DNA of 38,027 nucleotides, from assembly GCA_024639505.1 (NCBI GenBank), contig JAHEIE010000008.1:1-38027 (forward strand), read 5' to 3'. The notes under the pieces were generated by a model. The model searched no databases. It saw only the letters and a program-made list of their open reading frames with translations, and had not been told where the DNA came from. Source of the stretch: Crocinitomicaceae bacterium. Its GTDB lineage: Bacteria > Bacteroidota > Bacteroidia > Flavobacteriales_D > CAJJDF01. Of the stretch, positions 27,559 to 37,234 are shown piece after piece. A program made the translations under genes and the position numbers. Position 1 is the first letter of the stretch; each line of letters begins with the position of its first letter.

Positions 27559-29700
27559 ATGAAACCAGATTTTACAAAACTCCCTTATGCTTCAGCGAGC
27601 AAAACAATTTCGAATGATTCTGACGTAAAAACAGACATTAAGAATTGGAATACAAACGAAGGAATAGAACTTAAATCGCATTACACAGAAAAAGATTCGG
27701 CAGAGTTGAATCATCTTGATTTTGTTGCAGGAATTGCTCCAAATTTAAGAGGACCTTATTCAACAATGTACGCAATAAGACCTTGGACAATAAGACAATA
27801 TGCTGGATTTAGTACAGCCGAAGAATCCAATGCTTTTTACAGAAGAAACTTAGCCGCAGGGCAAAAAGGATTGTCTGTAGCCTTTGATTTGGCAACACAT
27901 CGAGGTTACGATAGCGATCACGAGCGTGTGGTTGGAGATGTAGGGAAAGCAGGAGTTGCTATTGATTCGGTATTGGATATGAAAACGCTTTTTGACCAAA
28001 TTCCTTTGGATAAAATGTCGGTTTCGATGACAATGAATGGTGCGGTAATTCCAATTATGGCTTTTTATATAGTTGCTGCCGAAGAACAAGGTGTGAAACC
28101 AGAACTGTTATCTGGAACGATACAAAATGATATTTTGAAGGAATTTATGGTAAGAAATACTTACATCTATCCGCCATTGCCTTCCATGAGAATTATCTCC
28201 GATATATTTGAATACACTTCGGAGAAAATGCCAAAATTCAATTCCATTTCTATTTCGGGGTATCACATACAAGAAGCCGGAGGAACTGCCGATATTGAGC
28301 TTGCTTACACCCTAGCCGATGGTTTAGAGTACATTAGAACTGGATTGAAAGCTGGACTAAAAATTGATGAATTTGCACCAAGACTTTCTTTCTTTTGGGG
28401 AATTGGGATGAACCATTTTATGGAAATTGCTAAAATGAGAGCTGCACGAATGTTGTGGGCAAAATTGATAAAGCAATTTAATCCAGAAAACCCTAAATCG
28501 ATGGCACTGAGAACACATTGCCAAACTTCGGGATGGAGCTTGACAGAACAAGATCCTTATAACAATGTAGCCCGAACGTACATTGAAGCAATGGCAGCCG
28601 CTTTTGGCGGAACTCAATCGCTACACACCAATGCACTAGACGAGGCAATTGCTTTGCCAACAGATGCATCGGCACAAATTGCAAGAAATACCCAATTGGT
28701 AATTCAAGAAGAAACGGAAATTACCAAAGCTGTAGATCCTTGGGGTGGTTCGCATTACGTAGAATCATTGACCAAAGAAATTGCTAATAAAGCCTGGAAA
28801 CTGATTCAAGAAGTAGAAGAATTGGGTGGAATGGCAAAAGCTATTGAAACGGGAGTACCCAAAATGAGAATTGAAGAATCGGCTGCTCGTAAACAAGCAA
28901 AAATTGACAGTGGAAAAGATGTAATTGTAGGAGTGAATGCCTACCAAACGGATGAGGAAAGTGAGTTGGAAATACTGGATGTAGACAATACTAAGGTAAG
29001 ACTAGAGCAAATTGAAAGATTGACGTCATTAAAAAAAGAAAGAAATTCAGATCATGTAACGATGCTTTTGGCAGAAATTACTGAAGCTGCAAAAACTGGA
29101 AAAGGAAATTTATTAGAAATTGCAGTAAGAGCTGCAAGAGAAAGAGCAACCTTAGGCGAAATATCAGACGCAATGGAAGAAGCTTTTGGACGATACAAAG
29201 CCACTATACGAACTATTTCGGGAGTATATTCCTCAGAATCTATGAAAGACAAAGACTTTACAACAGCCCAAGAAAAAGCAGATGAATTTGCTGAACTAGA
29301 GGGAAGAAGACCAAGAATAATGATTGCCAAAATGGGGCAAGATGGACACGATAGAGGTGCTAAAGTTATTTCTACTTCCTTTGCCGACATTGGATTTGAT
29401 GTAGACATTGGTCCTTTGTTTCAAACCCCAAAAGAGGCAGCGAAACAAGCTATTGAGAACGATGTACATATTCTAGGAGTTTCGTCTTTGGCTGCAGGTC
29501 ACAAAACACTTGTACCTCAGGTAATTGCCGAACTGAAAGAGCTATGTAGAGAAGACATTATGGTTATTGCCGGAGGAGTAATTCCGAAACAAGATTATGA
29601 TTTCCTATTCGATGCAGGAGTATCGGGAATTTTTGGCCCAGGAACTAAAATTGCTACAGCTGCCATCGATATTTTGAACAAATTAATTGCAAGCGTATAG
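27559..29700 (+). CDS. scpA: Methylmalonyl-CoA mutase, large (catalytic, B12-binding) subunit
   Basis: [61 protein letters not shown]12-binding [17 protein letters not shown]. Confidence 0.95.
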   Translation: MKPDFTKLPYASASKTISNDSDVKTDIKNWNTNEGIELKSHYTEKDSAELNHLDFVAGIAPNLRGPYSTMYAIRPWTIRQYAGFSTAEESNAFYRRNLAAGQKGLSVAFDLATHRGYDSDHERVVGDVGKAGVAIDSVLDMKTLFDQIPLDKMSVSMTMNGAVIPIMAFYIVAAEEQGVKPELLSGTIQNDILKEFMVRNTYIYPPLPSMRIISDIFEYTSEKMPKFNSISISGYHIQEAGGTADIELAYTLADGLEYIRTGLKAGLKIDEFAPRLSFFWGIGMNHFMEIAKMRAARMLWAKLIKQFNPENPKSMALRTHCQTSGWSLTEQDPYNNVARTYIEAMAAAFGGTQSLHTNALDEAIALPTDASAQIARNTQLVIQEETEITKAVDPWGGSHYVESLTKEIANKAWKLIQEVEELGGMAKAIETGVPKMRIEESAARKQAKIDSGKDVIVGVNAYQTDEESELEILDVDNTKVRLEQIERLTSLKKERNSDHVTMLLAEITEAAKTGKGNLLEIAVRAARERATLGEISDAMEEAFGRYKATIRTISGVYSSESMKDKDFTTAQEKADEFAELEGRRPRIMIAKMGQDGHDRGAKVISTSFADIGFDVDIGPLFQTPKEAAKQAIENDVHILGVSSLAAGHKTLVPQVIAELKELCREDIMVIAGGVIPKQDYDFLFDAGVSGIFGPGTKIATAAIDILNKLIASV

Positions 29701-29706
29701 ATTAAA

Positions 29707-29728
29707 GATTTTAGATTTTAGATTTTAG
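29707..29728 (+). repeat. 7-bp tandem repeat (ATTTTAG)x3
   Basis: gATTTTAGATTTTAGATTTTAG directly after the mutase stop codon. Confidence 0.8.
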
Positions 29729-29832
29729 CAAAAAACAGATTTCAGACTCAAACAATAATTAGGTTTCATACTTTTTATGAGATGAATTATGAAGAGCCTT
29801 TAAGTAATGTGCGAGAAACTTCCCTGTTGTGT

Positions 29833-29840
29833 TATCTTTG
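29833..29840 (+). promoter_or_regulatory. Bacteroidota -7 element TATCTTTG upstream of rlmF
   Basis: Matches TAnnTTTG exactly and lies 23 bp before ATG 29863; no clear -33 TTG. Confidence 0.4.
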
Positions 29841-29862
29841 CATCAAAATACAGTTGAAAAAT

Positions 29863-30828
29863 ATGGCAGAGAGAAAGAAACAAGAATCGAGATTGCATCC
29901 AGAAAGTAGGTTTCATGGAAGGTATGACCTAAAAAAGCTGCAAGAATCGTGTCCAGAATTATCGGAATATGTGTTTGTGAATGATTTTGGTTCAGAAACC
30001 GTAAATTTTCATGATCCAAAGGCTGTAAAAGTATTGAACAAGGCTTTGCTTTCTTTCCATTATGAGATAAAAAACTGGGACATTCCAGAGAACTACCTCT
30101 GCCCTCCTATTCCTGGAAGAGCTGATTATATTTATCATGTTGCCGAATTATTAGGTGCAAATAATTACCGAAAAGTTCCGAAAATAAAATGCCTAGACAT
30201 TGGTGTGGGTTCAAGTTGTATTTATCCAATTATTGGAAGTAACGAATACGATTGGGATTTTATTGGAGCAGATGTTGACCCTAATGCTTTGGAATCTGCT
30301 CAGAATATTTTGAACGAAAACCCAGACCTAAAAGCTAAAGTGGAATTGAGATTTCAATCCAATTCTTCCCATATTTTTAAAGGAATTATCAAATCAGACG
30401 ATCGAGTAGATTTAACTATATGCAATCCACCTTTCCATGGATCGGCTCAAGAAGCCAGAAAAGTTTCTAGAAAAAAAATAAGAAACCTAACTCACTATAC
30501 AAACAAAGACAAAACACTAAACTTTGGCGGACAGCCTAACGAATTGTGGACAGAAGGTGGCGAAGTAGCTTTTATCCAAAATATGATTCGAGAAAGCAAA
30601 GAAGTTTCAGGGAAGTGTTACTTTTTTTCTACGCTGGTTTCCAAAAAAGAACACATGGAAGCGCTTACCGAAACACTTAAAGAAGAGAATGTGTTTTACC
30701 ACAAAACATTGGCAATGGGACAGGGTAATAAATGGAGTCGTGTTTTGGTATGGACTTTCTTAAATCATGACGAACAACTGAAATGGAAAAAAGCCAAATG
30801 GAATTTTGGACCACCAGCAACTTCCTAA
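29863..30828 (+). CDS. rlmF: 23S rRNA (adenine(1618)-N(6))-methyltransferase
   Basis: LHPESRFHGRYDLKKLQESCPEL, CLDIGVGSSCIYPIIG, CNPPFHGSAQEA. Start moved from 29782 to MAERKKQ. Confidence 0.92.
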   Translation: MAERKKQESRLHPESRFHGRYDLKKLQESCPELSEYVFVNDFGSETVNFHDPKAVKVLNKALLSFHYEIKNWDIPENYLCPPIPGRADYIYHVAELLGANNYRKVPKIKCLDIGVGSSCIYPIIGSNEYDWDFIGADVDPNALESAQNILNENPDLKAKVELRFQSNSSHIFKGIIKSDDRVDLTICNPPFHGSAQEARKVSRKKIRNLTHYTNKDKTLNFGGQPNELWTEGGEVAFIQNMIRESKEVSGKCYFFSTLVSKKEHMEALTETLKEENVFYHKTLAMGQGNKWSRVLVWTFLNHDEQLKWKKAKWNFGPPATS

Positions 30829-30829
30829 A

Positions 30830-31789
30830 ATGAGTTCAAAACCTACTCTTTTATCCTCTCCCCTTCAGGGATTTACTGATTTTCGTTTCAGAAATGCGTT
30901 TCATTATTATTTTGGTGGAATTGATACTTTTTATTCGCCCTACATCCGATTGAATGGAAAATTGGTGATAAAAGGTGCTTACGAACGAGATATACTTCCC
31001 GAAAATAATTCGACATTAAATGTAATTCCTCAGGTTATGACCAACGATGCCGATGAATTTTTATTTGTTGTGAAATTCATTCGGCAATTTGGATACAAAG
31101 AACTCAATTGGAATTTAGGCTGCCCATATCCTATGGTAACAAAACAAGGAATGGGATCGGGATTGGTAAAAAACACAGAACAAATTCGTCATATTTTACA
31201 AAGAGTTCACAATGAAACGGATATTGTAGTTTCGATGAAAATGCGAATGGGATATGACGATGCTAGTGAAATTCTGGACACATTGCCCATGCTAGACGAA
31301 TTCCCAATAAAAAACATTGCCATCCATGCCCGAATTGGTAAACAACTGTACAAAGGTGGAGTTGATTTGGAAGGATTTCAGAGGTGCGTGGATAAAGCCA
31401 AACATACTTTGTATTACAACGGTGACATTACAACTGTGGATTCTTTCAGAAAAATAAGAAATCAATTTCCTTCTATCGAACACTTTATGATTGGACGTGG
31501 TTTAATTAGCGATCCATTTCTTCCGCAAATGATTCAGAACGATTCGATAGATTATCCGGAAAATCGTTGGCAGATTTTCAAAGAATTCCACGATAGAGTT
31601 TACAAAGAATATGATGAATATTTGAGCGGTCCCACTCCTATCAAAATGAAAATGAGAGGATTTTGGGAGTTTTTTGCTCTTTCATTTGACAATCCGCAAA
31701 AAACTTTCAAAAAAATTAAGAAAGCAAATAATGCTGTGCAATACAATCAAGCAACACGAGAAATATTCCGAGAAGTATTGAGGAAATAA
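30830..31789 (+). CDS. dus: tRNA-dihydrouridine synthase family protein
   Basis: LLSSPLQGFTDFRFRNAF, ELNWNLGCPYPMVTKQGMGSGL, VSMKMRMGYDD, MIGRGLISDPFL. Start moved to ATG 30830, just after the rlmF stop. Confidence 0.9.
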   Translation: MSSKPTLLSSPLQGFTDFRFRNAFHYYFGGIDTFYSPYIRLNGKLVIKGAYERDILPENNSTLNVIPQVMTNDADEFLFVVKFIRQFGYKELNWNLGCPYPMVTKQGMGSGLVKNTEQIRHILQRVHNETDIVVSMKMRMGYDDASEILDTLPMLDEFPIKNIAIHARIGKQLYKGGVDLEGFQRCVDKAKHTLYYNGDITTVDSFRKIRNQFPSIEHFMIGRGLISDPFLPQMIQNDSIDYPENRWQIFKEFHDRVYKEYDEYLSGPTPIKMKMRGFWEFFALSFDNPQKTFKKIKKANNAVQYNQATREIFREVLRK

Positions 31790-31790
31790 T

Positions 31791-32132
31791 CTAATTGTTT
31801 TCGTATTCCTTCTTCCTCTTTTTCATGGCCTTTTTCATAGCCAATTGTTCAGGAGTGTAAATCGCTTTTTTTTGTGCTTTAAATTTCTTTTCAGCAGCTT
31901 TTTTTTCTTCTTTGGGCAGAGCTTTTAAATTAGCTGCTTTTTTTGCTTTTTTCAAGTCTTCCAGTTTCTTTATTTGCTCTTTAGACAAAGTAGCTTTAAA
32001 ATCCGCTTTCATGTCTTTCAGCTCTTGTTTTTCAACTTGTGTCAATTGCTGTTTTTTAGATTTTGTTTCTTGCGCCATCGCTCCTGTTCCCAGTGAGAAA
32101 ATTGCAATAGTGAGGATCAGTATTTTTTTCAT
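31791..32132 (-). CDS. Small secreted Lys-rich protein of unknown function
   Basis: Signal peptide MKKILILTIAIFSLGTGAMAQ followed by a K/E/A-rich helical segment. Confidence 0.6.
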   Translation of the reverse strand: MKKILILTIAIFSLGTGAMAQETKSKKQQLTQVEKQELKDMKADFKATLSKEQIKKLEDLKKAKKAANLKALPKEEKKAAEKKFKAQKKAIYTPEQLAMKKAMKKRKKEYENN

Positions 32133-32830
32133 TTTATAAGTATTAATTTGGTCTGTACAAGGTAAGACGAGTTTTTTGAAATCAATCCTTTTGTTATATT
32201 GAAATTTTGATAGAAAATTAAAATATTTTTATTAAAATGATCTCTCAATAAATTAAACTGAATTATTTGAAAATTGAATAAACTCTTCGATAACTTAATT
32301 GCTTCAATCTACTTCATTAGTCTAACAAACAATTTTTATAAATTATTACCTCTGAATTAGAATTTAAAATTAGTGAAAAGTTCAAGATTGAATTGAAATA
32401 AAAAAATACATAAATTTAATTACCACTCCAAATCATTAAATTTTACAATCTAACAAACAAAAATCGCCTTTTAAATTTAAAAAAAACTACTGGTTATTTA
32501 AATTTCTGATAAATGAAAATATTTTTATCCTATATATTCTGTAAATTTATAGAATAATGATAACATTATATATAACAATTAAGGTAATAATGGATTAGTG
32601 ATAATAACATATAGATTTGTAATGTTTAATTTCATCTTAATTAAGAAAAGAAAGATTTCAAATCTAATTATAACAAAATGGAAGGGTTTTGATTACAAAG
32701 TAAAAAAAGAAGCTACTGTATTCAAGACACCTTATTTAAAACAACTTAATAATTGTAAGTTTATCACTATTAATTTTTATTGAATTTTTAAAATGAATGG
32801 AATTATGAAATTCAAGCTTAAACTTTGATA

Positions 32831-33922
32831 TTAATTCCCCATTGTAAATCCCAAAAACTCCGTTATTGCGGTGTCTTTGTATTTTTCACCTTTATATACA
32901 TCAGTAATTTCAAAAATTAATTTATCTCTATTTTTTATATCCTTTTTCAATAAAATCTCACTTATATCAAATTCCTGCCATTGTTTTTTATCTAACAAAT
33001 TAACTATACATAAAGGTTCTTGATTTAGATAAACAATAAATTGCTTGACTCTAGAATTTGATTTCCATGATACATCTGTTTTGCAATAACCATTTGCCAT
33101 TAAAAACTTCCCGTAAATTTGATAAACGGCTCCAAATTTTGCATTTGGATCATTATCAAATTCTTTTTCAAAATTCATTTCGAAGGTCAGTTTAACACCT
33201 ATTCCATATTCAGTTTCTCCCTCAACCCAAGCTGTATTAGTGTTTAAATCTGAAATATTCGACATTCTATAATTTACTTTTCCTTGAGATGATAAAGTGC
33301 TGGAAGAAATAGAATTCCCTATTTGACTTAGCCACTCTAAGGCAGGATCATAATCATCAGATGGATTTATGTCACCTACTAAATAATCTGATAGTTGTGC
33401 ATTGTATACCTTTAAATTCAAATGCGAATTTAGTTTCTTACTGGGTTGTTTTTTTGCCTCGCTATTTTCTATAATTAATTTTTCTACATTAAATTGAAGT
33501 GCTTTAATAGAATCTTTTAACTCTATTATTCTTTTATTCAACAATTCATTTGAAAAAATCAAGTTGTTGGAGAGTAACTTCTGTTTATTCAGAGAATCCC
33601 TTGAAATAAATATAGTTTCATTTAAAAGTTTATTAGCCAAGTTTAAATTAATGTTTTCAATGTTCTTTTGCTTTAATTTTGTATTTAATTCTGCTTTCTT
33701 TTCCTCATCATAAATTTTAGTTTTATTCTGTTTTTCAATTGTTTCATTTAGGTTATTTTTAGTCTTTAGATTTTCCACTCTTTCAAATTCAAGCAATTTA
33801 TAAATGCTATCAATTTTAGATTCTAAACTCAATATTTGCTGTTTTTTTGATTGTGCATTCAATGAAATATTGAATCCAATTATAAGTAATAGAGTTAATG
33901 ATGTATTTATGTTTTTTCTCAT
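32831..33922 (-). CDS. Secreted protein with coiled coil and C-terminal NADase-type glycan-binding (discoidin-like) domain
   Basis: Signal peptide; heptad-rich N-terminal half; NTAWVEGETEYGIGVKLTFEM...NGYCKTDVSWKSNSRVKQFIVYLN...FEITDVYKGEKYKDTAITEFLGF. Confidence 0.65.
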   Translation of the reverse strand: MRKNINTSLTLLLIIGFNISLNAQSKKQQILSLESKIDSIYKLLEFERVENLKTKNNLNETIEKQNKTKIYDEEKKAELNTKLKQKNIENINLNLANKLLNETIFISRDSLNKQKLLSNNLIFSNELLNKRIIELKDSIKALQFNVEKLIIENSEAKKQPSKKLNSHLNLKVYNAQLSDYLVGDINPSDDYDPALEWLSQIGNSISSSTLSSQGKVNYRMSNISDLNTNTAWVEGETEYGIGVKLTFEMNFEKEFDNDPNAKFGAVYQIYGKFLMANGYCKTDVSWKSNSRVKQFIVYLNQEPLCIVNLLDKKQWQEFDISEILLKKDIKNRDKLIFEITDVYKGEKYKDTAITEFLGFTMGN

Positions 33923-34064
33923 AATTTAGGTAATTGATAAAATGAATATAACACTAAGATAATCATCATTCTATGGATTTGAAAGAAAAAGAAAGTATTA
34001 TTTCTATGACATTATAATTTTTTTTTTAAAATAATTTCTTAAACGAAATGATTTTCAATGAATT

Positions 34065-34955
34065 CTAATTTAAGTTTTTAGAATTAGTATTTTCCTCAAA
34101 TTTATTATGTATTGTAATTATTGCTAAACCAAAAATCACAGCCACTAAAATTAAAACTGTACTTATTAACCCTTGTACACCGAAGGAAATTCGAATCAAT
34201 ATAGTTGAAACCACAAATCCGGAATTTCTCATTATTTTATTAAATTGATCGGTATAAAAAAATGAAATCAATAATAAAACTACATCTACTAAAATTAAGA
34301 CAGTAAAAAATTCATCAAAAAACAGATTATTAATTGTATCAAAACCAGGGAAATTATTTGCATTAAATGAAAGCCCAGATAGCCAATTAAACAATGTAAT
34401 TATTGCCATTGAAATAAAAATTGGGACTAAGAATATAGCAATTATTTTCTTCCTACGTATAAATCTATCAAATTGAGATTTATTTCCACTTAATACCTTT
34501 GTTCTTTTTGAACCTTGTTTAACGAATAAATAAATCAAATAGAAAAGTATGATTGAAGCCATTAAATCATAAGTAAATTGTAAATCTCCTTTTATATGAA
34601 ACCATTCTGATGATAATTTAAGATTAGCTAAATCTTTAAATAATTTCCTTATAATAATCAATGTAATTATTTCATATTGCTTGGTAATGTATGTTGTAAA
34701 GGAGCGAGGTAAATAATAAATCAATAAATAAACTTCATAAATGAGTATAAATGAAAAGGGAGTATATATTGCAGATATTGGATTTTTAAATAACCCGGAT
34801 GTTGAAAATAAATTAATGACATTCTCCTTTGTTAAAAAAATTAATAACAAATGAATAAAAAAGCCAATTAAAGCTATGTACAAAATAATCTTTTCTATTC
34901 GTTTTTTTGAATGATCTGAAAAAAAAAACACTTCAAGTTTATGCAATAAATTCAT
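34065..34955 (-). CDS. Multi-pass membrane protein of unknown function
   Basis: 296 aa with several hydrophobic segments (IILYIALIGFFIHLLLIFLT; ILIYEVYLLIYYLP; IFLVPIFISMAIITLF; GLISTVLILVAVIFGLAIITI); no family recognised. Confidence 0.55.
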   Translation of the reverse strand: MNLLHKLEVFFFSDHSKKRIEKIILYIALIGFFIHLLLIFLTKENVINLFSTSGLFKNPISAIYTPFSFILIYEVYLLIYYLPRSFTTYITKQYEIITLIIIRKLFKDLANLKLSSEWFHIKGDLQFTYDLMASIILFYLIYLFVKQGSKRTKVLSGNKSQFDRFIRRKKIIAIFLVPIFISMAIITLFNWLSGLSFNANNFPGFDTINNLFFDEFFTVLILVDVVLLLISFFYTDQFNKIMRNSGFVVSTILIRISFGVQGLISTVLILVAVIFGLAIITIHNKFEENTNSKNLN

Positions 34956-35228
34956 TTTTTTATCATTTAAAAACAGTTATTATTTATAGCGTAGTTATTA
35001 ATTGTCTTTTACAATTTACGGTTTTTTTTCTTTAAATGATAGGTCATCTCCATAAGTGCTGTGGATACTGAATAGTAAATCATTTAACTACCCCTGTTTT
35101 ATATAAAATATACGGCTTTAGAAATCAAAATACTATGATTTAACTCGTTCTTTTAATTTAATTTTTATTGATTTCGTTTTGAAAACAAACAGGATGTTGT
35201 ATATTGTACAATAACTAAATATATATTT

Positions 35229-36992
35229 ATGAAAACAAAATTATTATTACTAAGTCTTTTGGTAGTTTCTTTGGGATATAGCCAAAGTCTTCCAATTAAT
35301 TTTGAGAGTTCAACAGTGACCTCCTCAAATTTCATTAATTTTGATGGTGGGACATCTGTTGTTGTAGCTAATCCTAGTAGCACTGGAATTAATTTAAGCG
35401 ATTCTGTGGGAAGAATGATAAGAGATAGTGGACAAATATGGGCAGGAAGCAAAATCACCTTATCTTCGAATCTTAGTTTTTCTGTACTTACTAAAATATC
35501 AATGAAAGTGTATACTTCAGCTCCTATTGGTACATTGGTTAAGTTCAAATTAGAAAGTAGCACAGGAAGTGGCTCGGCAGAAGTAAATGCAGTTACAACG
35601 GTTACTGGTGCTTGGGAAACTTTAGAATGGATTTTTGCAGGAACTCCAAATACATTTAACGAGATAGTTTTAATGTTCGATTTTGGTAATTTAGGAAACG
35701 GTTCAGCAAGCTCAACATTTTATTTCGATGATATAGCTCAAGTTGTTGGTCCACCAGCCCCTTCTTTACTCTCTCTTCCTTTAACTTTCCAAACAGGTGA
35801 AGTAAGTTCTGATTTTCTCGATTTCTCAGGCGCAGTGGGTTCCGTTATACCTAATCCTTATGTTACTGGAATTAATACAAGTTCAACTGTTGGAGAAATA
35901 ATTCGTTACGGAGGAGATATTTGGGCAGGAAGTAAAATTTTACTTGCCACACCAATTAGTTTTGCTACAAACTGGATAATCTCCATGAAAATTTATACAA
36001 CTGCACCCATAGGGACAAGACTTAAACTAGAATTAGAGGGTGCATCAGGAATTATAACTTTAGATGCCCTAACAACACAATCAGGTGCTTGGGAAACCAT
36101 CACTTGGAATTTTCACAACCAAACTGGTACATTTGATAGAATGGCTTTTTTATTTGATTTTGGTGTTGTTGGGAATGGAACAGCTTCATCTACTTTTCTG
36201 TTTGATGATGTTGAACAACTTTCCGGTCCAGCTCTTCCAACTCCTCTTCCTGCAACACTCCCGATAGATTTTGAATCAAGTGTTGTCTCCTCTGATTTTC
36301 GAAATTTCTTTGGAGGGTATTCAACGGTAATTCCAAACCCTCAAATGATTGGAACAAACACCAGTTCTACAGTTGGTAAATTTGTAAGAAGTGGAGGTCA
36401 ATCTTGGGCTCAAAGCAAATTAATTTTGAGCGATAGTATGGATTTTTCGACTAAGAGTTCTATTTCAATGAAAGTTTATACAGACGCGCCAATAGGAACA
36501 TTATTAAAATTAAAAGTGGAAAGTACAGGTTCAGGAGCGGCTAATGAAAAAAATGTATTGACAACTGTATCTGGAGCTTGGGAAACTTATGAATGGGATT
36601 TTGCTGGTGACCCACCGGTCTACAATGTTTTAACCTTTATGTTAGGTTACGGAACACCGAATACAGCATCTCCCACAGCGACATACTTTATAGATGATAT
36701 TCAACAAACAGTTCCTGGCGGAACATTAAGCTTGGATAATTTAACGGAAAATTTAACCATACAGGTTTATCCAAACCCTTCAGCAGAGATAATATATATT
36801 AATTCATTCAAAGAGGAAATTTCAACAATTGCTCTTTATGATATACTTGGTCAGCAAGTAGCTAATGAATCGCCTAATAGCCAGAAAGGTAGAATAAACG
36901 TATCAGAACTTCCTAATGGTATATATATTGCGAATATATCAATGAAGAATAGCTCTAAAACAAAAAGTATTAAACTCTTTGTAGAGCACTAA
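35229..36992 (+). CDS. T9SS type A sorting domain protein with three tandem ~161-aa repeats
   Basis: Signal peptide MKTKLLLLSLLVVSLGYSQ; repeats starting LPINFESS / LPLTFQTG / LPIDFESS; C-terminal IQVYPNPSAEIIYINS...KSIKLFVEH. Confidence 0.85.
   Translation: MKTKLLLLSLLVVSLGYSQSLPINFESSTVTSSNFINFDGGTSVVVANPSSTGINLSDSVGRMIRDSGQIWAGSKITLSSNLSFSVLTKISMKVYTSAPIGTLVKFKLESSTGSGSAEVNAVTTVTGAWETLEWIFAGTPNTFNEIVLMFDFGNLGNGSASSTFYFDDIAQVVGPPAPSLLSLPLTFQTGEVSSDFLDFSGAVGSVIPNPYVTGINTSSTVGEIIRYGGDIWAGSKILLATPISFATNWIISMKIYTTAPIGTRLKLELEGASGIITLDALTTQSGAWETITWNFHNQTGTFDRMAFLFDFGVVGNGTASSTFLFDDVEQLSGPALPTPLPATLPIDFESSVVSSDFRNFFGGYSTVIPNPQMIGTNTSSTVGKFVRSGGQSWAQSKLILSDSMDFSTKSSISMKVYTDAPIGTLLKLKVESTGSGAANEKNVLTTVSGAWETYEWDFAGDPPVYNVLTFMLGYGTPNTASPTATYFIDDIQQTVPGGTLSLDNLTENLTIQVYPNPSAEIIYINSFKEEISTIALYDILGQQVANESPNSQKGRINVSELPNGIYIANISMKNSSKTKSIKLFVEH
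35289..36719 (+). repeat. Three tandem intragenic repeats (periods 486 and 483 bp)
   Basis: Units begin at 35289, 35775 and 36258; each contains GINxSxxVGxxxRxxGxxWAxSKxxL...SMKxYTxAPIGTxxKxxxE...GAWET.xW. Confidence 0.85.
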
Positions 36993-37023
36993 ATAATGAA
37001 ATAATCAAAGTGTTTATTACAAA

Positions 37024-37057
37024 AAAAGTCATCCTAAAATAGGATGACTTTTTTTTG
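37024..37057 (+). terminator. Rho-independent terminator
   Basis: AAAAGTCATCCT-AAAAT-AGGATGACTTTT hairpin with T tail. Confidence 0.8.
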
Positions 37058-37174
37058 TCTAACTTGAACCACAATAAATTAGTTTCTAATTTTTAATTAC
37101 TATCAACTTAAGTTTGAGGTAATATTTTGAGGCACTAAACTATATTTATTGCTTTAGTTTACAGCTATTATTGG

Positions 37175-37208
37175 ATAAAAAAATAGCAACGATTACTCGT
37201 TGCTATTT
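37175..37208 (-). terminator. Rho-independent terminator for the minus-strand gene at the right edge
   Basis: AAATAGCAACGA-TTAC-TCGTTGCTATTT hairpin; minus strand continues into TTTTATCC. Confidence 0.75.
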
Positions 37209-37234
37209 AAGTTTTTAGAATTTGAATTTGAAAA

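Noticed and set aside
28357-29408. Minus-strand ORFs inside the methylmalonyl-CoA mutase gene
   Set aside because: Antisense to a complete conserved CDS.
32598-32783. 61-aa plus-strand ORF in the AT-rich gap
   Set aside because: Composition is what random AT-rich DNA would give; no start context or family.
35165-35563. 132-aa minus-strand ORF opposite the triple-repeat T9SS gene
   Set aside because: Overlaps signal peptide and first repeat of a well-supported secreted protein.
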